DNA of 64,000 bases, taken from NCBI GenBank assembly GCA_033675265.1, contig JAUJYZ010000740.1, positions 124,001 to 188,000 of the forward strand. The letters run 5' to 3'. Positions 61,000-64,000 of the stretch are shown piece by piece. A program made the translations under genes and the position numbers. The first letter of the stretch is position 1, and each line of letters opens with the position of its first letter. This stretch comes from Actinostola sp. cb2023 (Eukaryota > Cnidaria > Anthozoa > Actiniaria > Actinostolidae). The notes beneath the pieces are model-generated. The model searched no databases, was not told where the DNA came from, and saw nothing but the letters and a program-made list of their open reading frames with translations.

Positions 61000-63900
61000 G
61001 AGCAAATAAATTTTCATTAGCAATGTTGATAACAGTTTGTTTCTAATTATCCAATTTTCTTGTAGCCTGCTATAATGTCTCACATCCTGTCAACTAGCAG
61101 TCATCACAAACAGGCTGGTAGTCCAAAATCCCTCTCTGACCTCTTGGGTCAATTGGATGGAGTATTAAAGAAGCAGAAAAACATTGCTGGGGTATAAACA
61201 CATAGTTGACTTCCAATGCCATAGTACTGTAATGGAACAAATAGATTGGTAGTGTTGTGCATACATGTATAGTCAACTCTCTTTAGAGCAGATTTCTGAC
61301 TCTGAAAGACTTATGATCCAGACTTGTTGTGCCGTGCCTCAACTGTGATGTTTTCTATTTTTGAACTAGTGTCATGACCATACTCTCATGTGCTACAGGT
61401 GACCATGCCGTGACTGTGGCATGTGTCGTGCTGTGACTGTGACATGTGTCTGTGTCTGTGCCTTGCTGTGCCTTGTGCCATGAATTTTCACAGTCATATG
61501 AAATCTGCTCCAGGGCAAACACTACAGTATCATGTCCATAATTAGGTATCACAATTTAACGAGAGTCTGTAAAATCATGAATTATTTTCAATTTGCGTAG
61601 TTTTATCCAGTAAATTTATCTGTAATTATTAAAGATTCACAAGTAGTTGGGTGTCCATAAGATAACAATTGACTGGGTGTGAGTTAATAATTTTATGTAT
61701 TGTACATATTTGCAGGATGCTGTAGGTCTTGCAGATGTGGTGGTGTGGGGTTCTCTATACCCTCTTATATCCCATGAGCCTCAGCTACTAGGTAACAAAC
61801 TAATTACATGCTTTTACAAAATGAATTCAAAAATTTACTCAGCACTCATTCATTTATTTCACCAAGGAGCAGGGTTGGCAAGATTGTTAGGGGGGATTAT
61901 GTTGGTTATGAATTCAACAATTACTCAGCACACATTCATTTATTTCACCAAGGAGCAGGGTTGGCAAGATTGTTAGGGGGGATTATGTTGGTTATGAAAG
62001 TTATAGTAAGCTTACATGGAGAATGGAGGTGTATGTAGGTGGGTGGGGTGTTTAGAACTACTACAATGATAGCCGAGGGGTTGTAAGATGTTTTTAGTAT
62101 CATGAAGTGATGTTGGCAGCTTATACATGTACCTTGCAATTTTGCCAACAACCCCCCCCCCCCCCCCCCCACATACTTGTGCCTGCATGTCCATGTAATT
62201 CACATTGTAATATTCATTCAAAAGTTGTCTATTCTAACAGGAGCTCAGTATGAATGTTTAAGGAAGTGGCACACCTCCATTGCTAGACATGAAGCCTTTC
62301 AACATGGAGCAAGTGAAGCTAACTGCTCACCAACATCCTTTAAGGTACATGTACCACAACCGATAGTAACTTGTCAGCCCACCATTGACCTGCCAACCTT
62401 TTATACCTCATTCCTTCATGATTAATAACAATTGAAAGGCTACTGGAAAAAAACAGTGTGACTTATGATCAAACTTCAAATTCTCCTTTGAATTTCAAAG
62501 AGCTTAAATGAGAATTCAGATTTTGATCACAGACTACTTACATTGTACATGTATGCCGTTTGTTCAAATAAATCCCTCTCTGGGCTGTATGTCTAATGAC
62601 AGAGTTAACATACCATTTGGGTTATTTGTGTCGTAGGAATATTTTCAGGGTCACACGTCTGTGTCCATCCCAACAACACAGTCGCCAGACACACAAAAAC
62701 AGACAGCTCAACCAAAAATGAGCAAAAGCAACAAAGACAAATCAAAAGGTGTGGTTATAGTATTTACTAATAATAAACTATCTATATCTATCTATCTATC
62801 TATCTATCTATAGATCTATATTGTAACTTTACTTGAACAAATTCCCACTCAATTGTTTGCTTGCCTGTTTTTATGAAGAAAAATGTTATTCAAGGCATTT
62901 TGCAGGGTTGCCAAAAAGGTAACTTGTACGTAATAGTAGTTGTAGTTGTCAATCAACAGTTGGCCAACAATTATTGCACCGAGACTGACAAACGGCCGAC
63001 AAACGGTCAACAAACGACCACCAGTCAGCCGACAGTCGGCTGACAAGTGATTTCCTATTCTACACTAATACCAGTATTACCAATAGGAGAGTATACTTAA
63101 TAATAGAAAGATGGTTCTAGGGTCAGGAAGCTCTGCCATTTTGTTTTTTATAAACAAACTTTTCATTTTTCTGACGAACTGCAGCCTGTAAAAGTGTGAA
63201 AGTACCTGTAGCTGGCAATATAAATCAGTCACAGGTACAATGTACGGTACTTTTTGGCAACCCTGGACAAATTAACCTACCAGTACTTCATACCCTACAG
63301 ATCACTCTGACTTTACTGTTTATGTTCTCTAGGATCACAAAAACCTGCTGCTAAAGTTAATGGGACAGCTGAGGAGGTATTCATGAACAACATTACACAT
63401 ACATAAATACAACAACTGTTTACTTATCACTACAGGGACAGACCTGTCTGTCCATCTGTTGATTTTGATTAAATACTGTACCTCAAGTGGCCACCGTCTC
63501 GATTTCAGGCCCATCTACATTGTAGAAAAAAAATGGTGCCTTTTGATATTAAAATTAGTTGACAGACTCTGTAATAATGTCTAGTCAAATGGAGAGCACT
63601 CTTAGTCTGTGACAATAACAATGACAATAGTTACAGGTATCCCTTGCAGTACTTACTAATGCTGATGCATTTTCTATGTAGAGTTCAGGGATTAGCATCA
63701 CAAAGTTCCATGCTTCATCTGATGAGATTACTGAGGCAGTTAATGCTTGGATGGGAAGCGAAGGAATCCCTACAGCCAGGAAACGTAGTCACCCAATGTA
63801 AGTACACTTGGAGTTGTACAAAGTACAATCCTTATGTCATCCTACTTCTCCAATATTGCGAAGTGGACACATTGAAATCATGCGATTGCCAGCAATATTG

Positions 63901-64000
63901 TGCACAATGTTGCATCATGCATCTTCACATTTAGTTGGCTATGTATTAACAAACAGTTATTCTGATTACAGACTACCAATTGAAGGAGAAAAGAACTTCT
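54784..64000 (+). CDS. MARS1: Methionine--tRNA ligase, cytoplasmic; N-terminal region (runs off right edge)
   Basis: Exons: 54784-54886, 58454-58491, 58757-58815, 59831-59933, 61066-61191, 61716-61791, 62241-62344, 62637-62748, 63333-63376, 63682-63797, 63972-64000 and onward. All are GT-AG with joining phases, about 303 residues so far. The first exons encode the GST-like N-terminal domain of animal MetRS, used for docking in the multi-synthetase complex: MKLYSDKGNPNLLRILVAKN, LPVLEVEDGHFLFSPNAICR, INHWVEWENTHLQPAI, GLADVVVWGSLYPLI, RKWHTSIARHEAF. A Lys/Gln-rich linker follows (KMSKSNKDKSKG), then DEITEAVNAWMGSEGIP and LPIEGEKNF, the lead-in to the Rossmann catalytic domain, which lies outside the window. 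The start is the ATG matching the family start; an in-frame ATG at 54673 would add 37 residues. Confidence 0.95.
55211..56406. mobile_element. Tigger/pogo-like element, 1.2 kb, in MARS1 intron 1
   Basis: Left CAGTGGAACCCGGTTAATAC, right GGCCGGGTTCCACTG. Subterminal tandem GTGTCCGTATTAACCGG units occur at both ends. The interior has a 76-codon ORF (55452-55682: QTANWVLQRMRPVPAAKIIT) without recognised transposase motifs. Non-autonomous. Confidence 0.75.
56639..58310 (+). repeat. 32-33-bp minisatellite, about 50 copies, in MARS1 intron 1
   Basis: The unit is CAAGTAACCAGTGGGACAAG then TACTCAGGGGGG, with a shorter variant lacking GTGGGA. Near 58073-58260 a variant with AGGTAATTAAATAACCAGGG recurs three times. 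Homopolymer G precedes it (56639-56660) and homopolymer C follows (58358-58378). Confidence 0.96.
58570..58715 (+). repeat. (GGAT)n-rich degenerate microsatellite
   Basis: GGATGGATGAATGGATGGAT and similar GATT/GGAT units in MARS1 intron 2. Confidence 0.75.
59030..59757 (+). repeat. 55-bp minisatellite, about 13 copies, in MARS1 intron 3
   Basis: The unit is CCCATTTTCACAGTGAAATA, AGGCCTCTTGTGCTTGCGCT, TATGCTTGTGTCAGG. Copies differ by single bases (CAATG/CAGTG, TATC/GCCTC), and there are a few small deletions. Confidence 0.95.
60044..60709. mobile_element. TTAA-flanked foldback MITE, 666 bp
   Basis: Two inverted arms of about 310 bp begin GGTGACTCCAACATAATTGC and end GCAATTATGTTGGAGTCACC. 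TTAA duplications lie at 60040-60043 and 60710-60713. The arms are a near-complete hairpin (for example CTGCTGGGTTTAAAAAAAAT versus TTTTTTTTAAACCCAGCAG) around a loop of about 40 nt near 60360-60400. No ORF of interest. Confidence 0.93.
60800..61000 (+). repeat. Homopolymer C and G runs
   Basis: Poly-C near 60798-60808, poly-G near 60859-60877 and a C run of about 35 nt at 60963-60997, separated by unique sequence. It is probably the remains of a C/G-ended repeat. Confidence 0.85.
61821..61996 (+). repeat. 87-bp tandem duplication
   Basis: ATGAATTC...ACTCAGCAC followed by TTCACCAAGGAGCAGGGTTG and GGGGGGATTATGTTGGTT occurs twice with minor differences, in MARS1 intron 6. Confidence 0.9.
62456..62545. 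mobile_element. Palindromic MITE copy (ATGATCAAACTTCAAATTCT family)
   Basis: GTGACTTATGATCAAACTTC, CTTTGAATTTCAAAGAGCTT and TTTTGATCACAGACTACTTA match the family at 18458-18611. In MARS1 intron 7. Confidence 0.75.
62786..62812 (+). repeat. (TATC)n microsatellite
   Basis: About six CTAT units. Confidence 0.9.
63838..63935 (+). repeat. Interspersed repeat shared with 37785-37870
   Basis: GCCAGCAATATTGTGCACAA and TGTTGCATCATGCATCTTCA resemble the PHYHD1 intron copy. Confidence 0.5.

Overview
This window is nuclear DNA from an animal, almost certainly a marine invertebrate. Every recognisable gene is an intron-rich metazoan gene with GT-AG introns, and the introns are packed with tandem repeats, homopolymer G/C runs and short inverted-repeat transposons. 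An early-branching lineage such as a sponge is my guess, but nothing here proves a phylum. No bacterial operon, viral gene, tRNA, rRNA or CRISPR array was seen. All gene calls come from reading exons in frame, checking splice sites and phases, and comparing with family motifs from memory. No database search was run.

Layout: (1) 1-1176, minus strand: start of an unrecognised gene that runs off the left edge. (2) 2150-9047, plus: the C-terminal part of a C7orf31/SPMIP4-like sperm microtubule inner protein, with a 22-copy G-quadruplex-type minisatellite in one intron and a 3.7 kb GTT-rich array in another. (3) 11246-13701, plus: a complete five-exon MYD88 (death domain plus TIR). (4) 13702-18829: intergenic DNA made largely of tetranucleotide arrays and MITEs. 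(5) 18830-29960, plus: HIBCH, complete except for the first (probably targeting-peptide) exon. (6) 30832-35671, minus: complete mitochondrial Mn superoxide dismutase SOD2. (7) 35994-50438, plus: complete PHYHD1. (8) 51398-54084, minus: complete FAIM. (9) 54784-64000, plus: N-terminal part of cytosolic methionyl-tRNA synthetase MARS1, running off the right edge.

Architecture: gene pairs alternate head-to-head (unknown/SPMIP4, SOD2/PHYHD1 with 322 bp between start codons, FAIM/MARS1 with 699 bp) and tail-to-tail (HIBCH/SOD2 with opposed poly(A) signals 28 bp apart, PHYHD1/FAIM). The genes are mostly housekeeping (valine catabolism, superoxide removal, 2-oxoglutarate oxygenase, translation) plus innate immunity and survival (MYD88, FAIM) and cilia (SPMIP4). 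They do not form a pathway.

The unusual content is in the non-coding DNA: at least a dozen inverted-repeat elements, many with exact TA or TTAA target duplications; a Tc1/mariner-like element with a short spliced helix-turn-helix ORF ending 25 bp before a HIBCH exon; a nested element in SOD2 carrying seven copies of a GTCACGGAGGGGAA motif; and a 3.8 kb unit bounded by 64 bp direct repeats in PHYHD1. I see no convincing new multi-gene system. The best candidates for something undescribed are those mobile elements.
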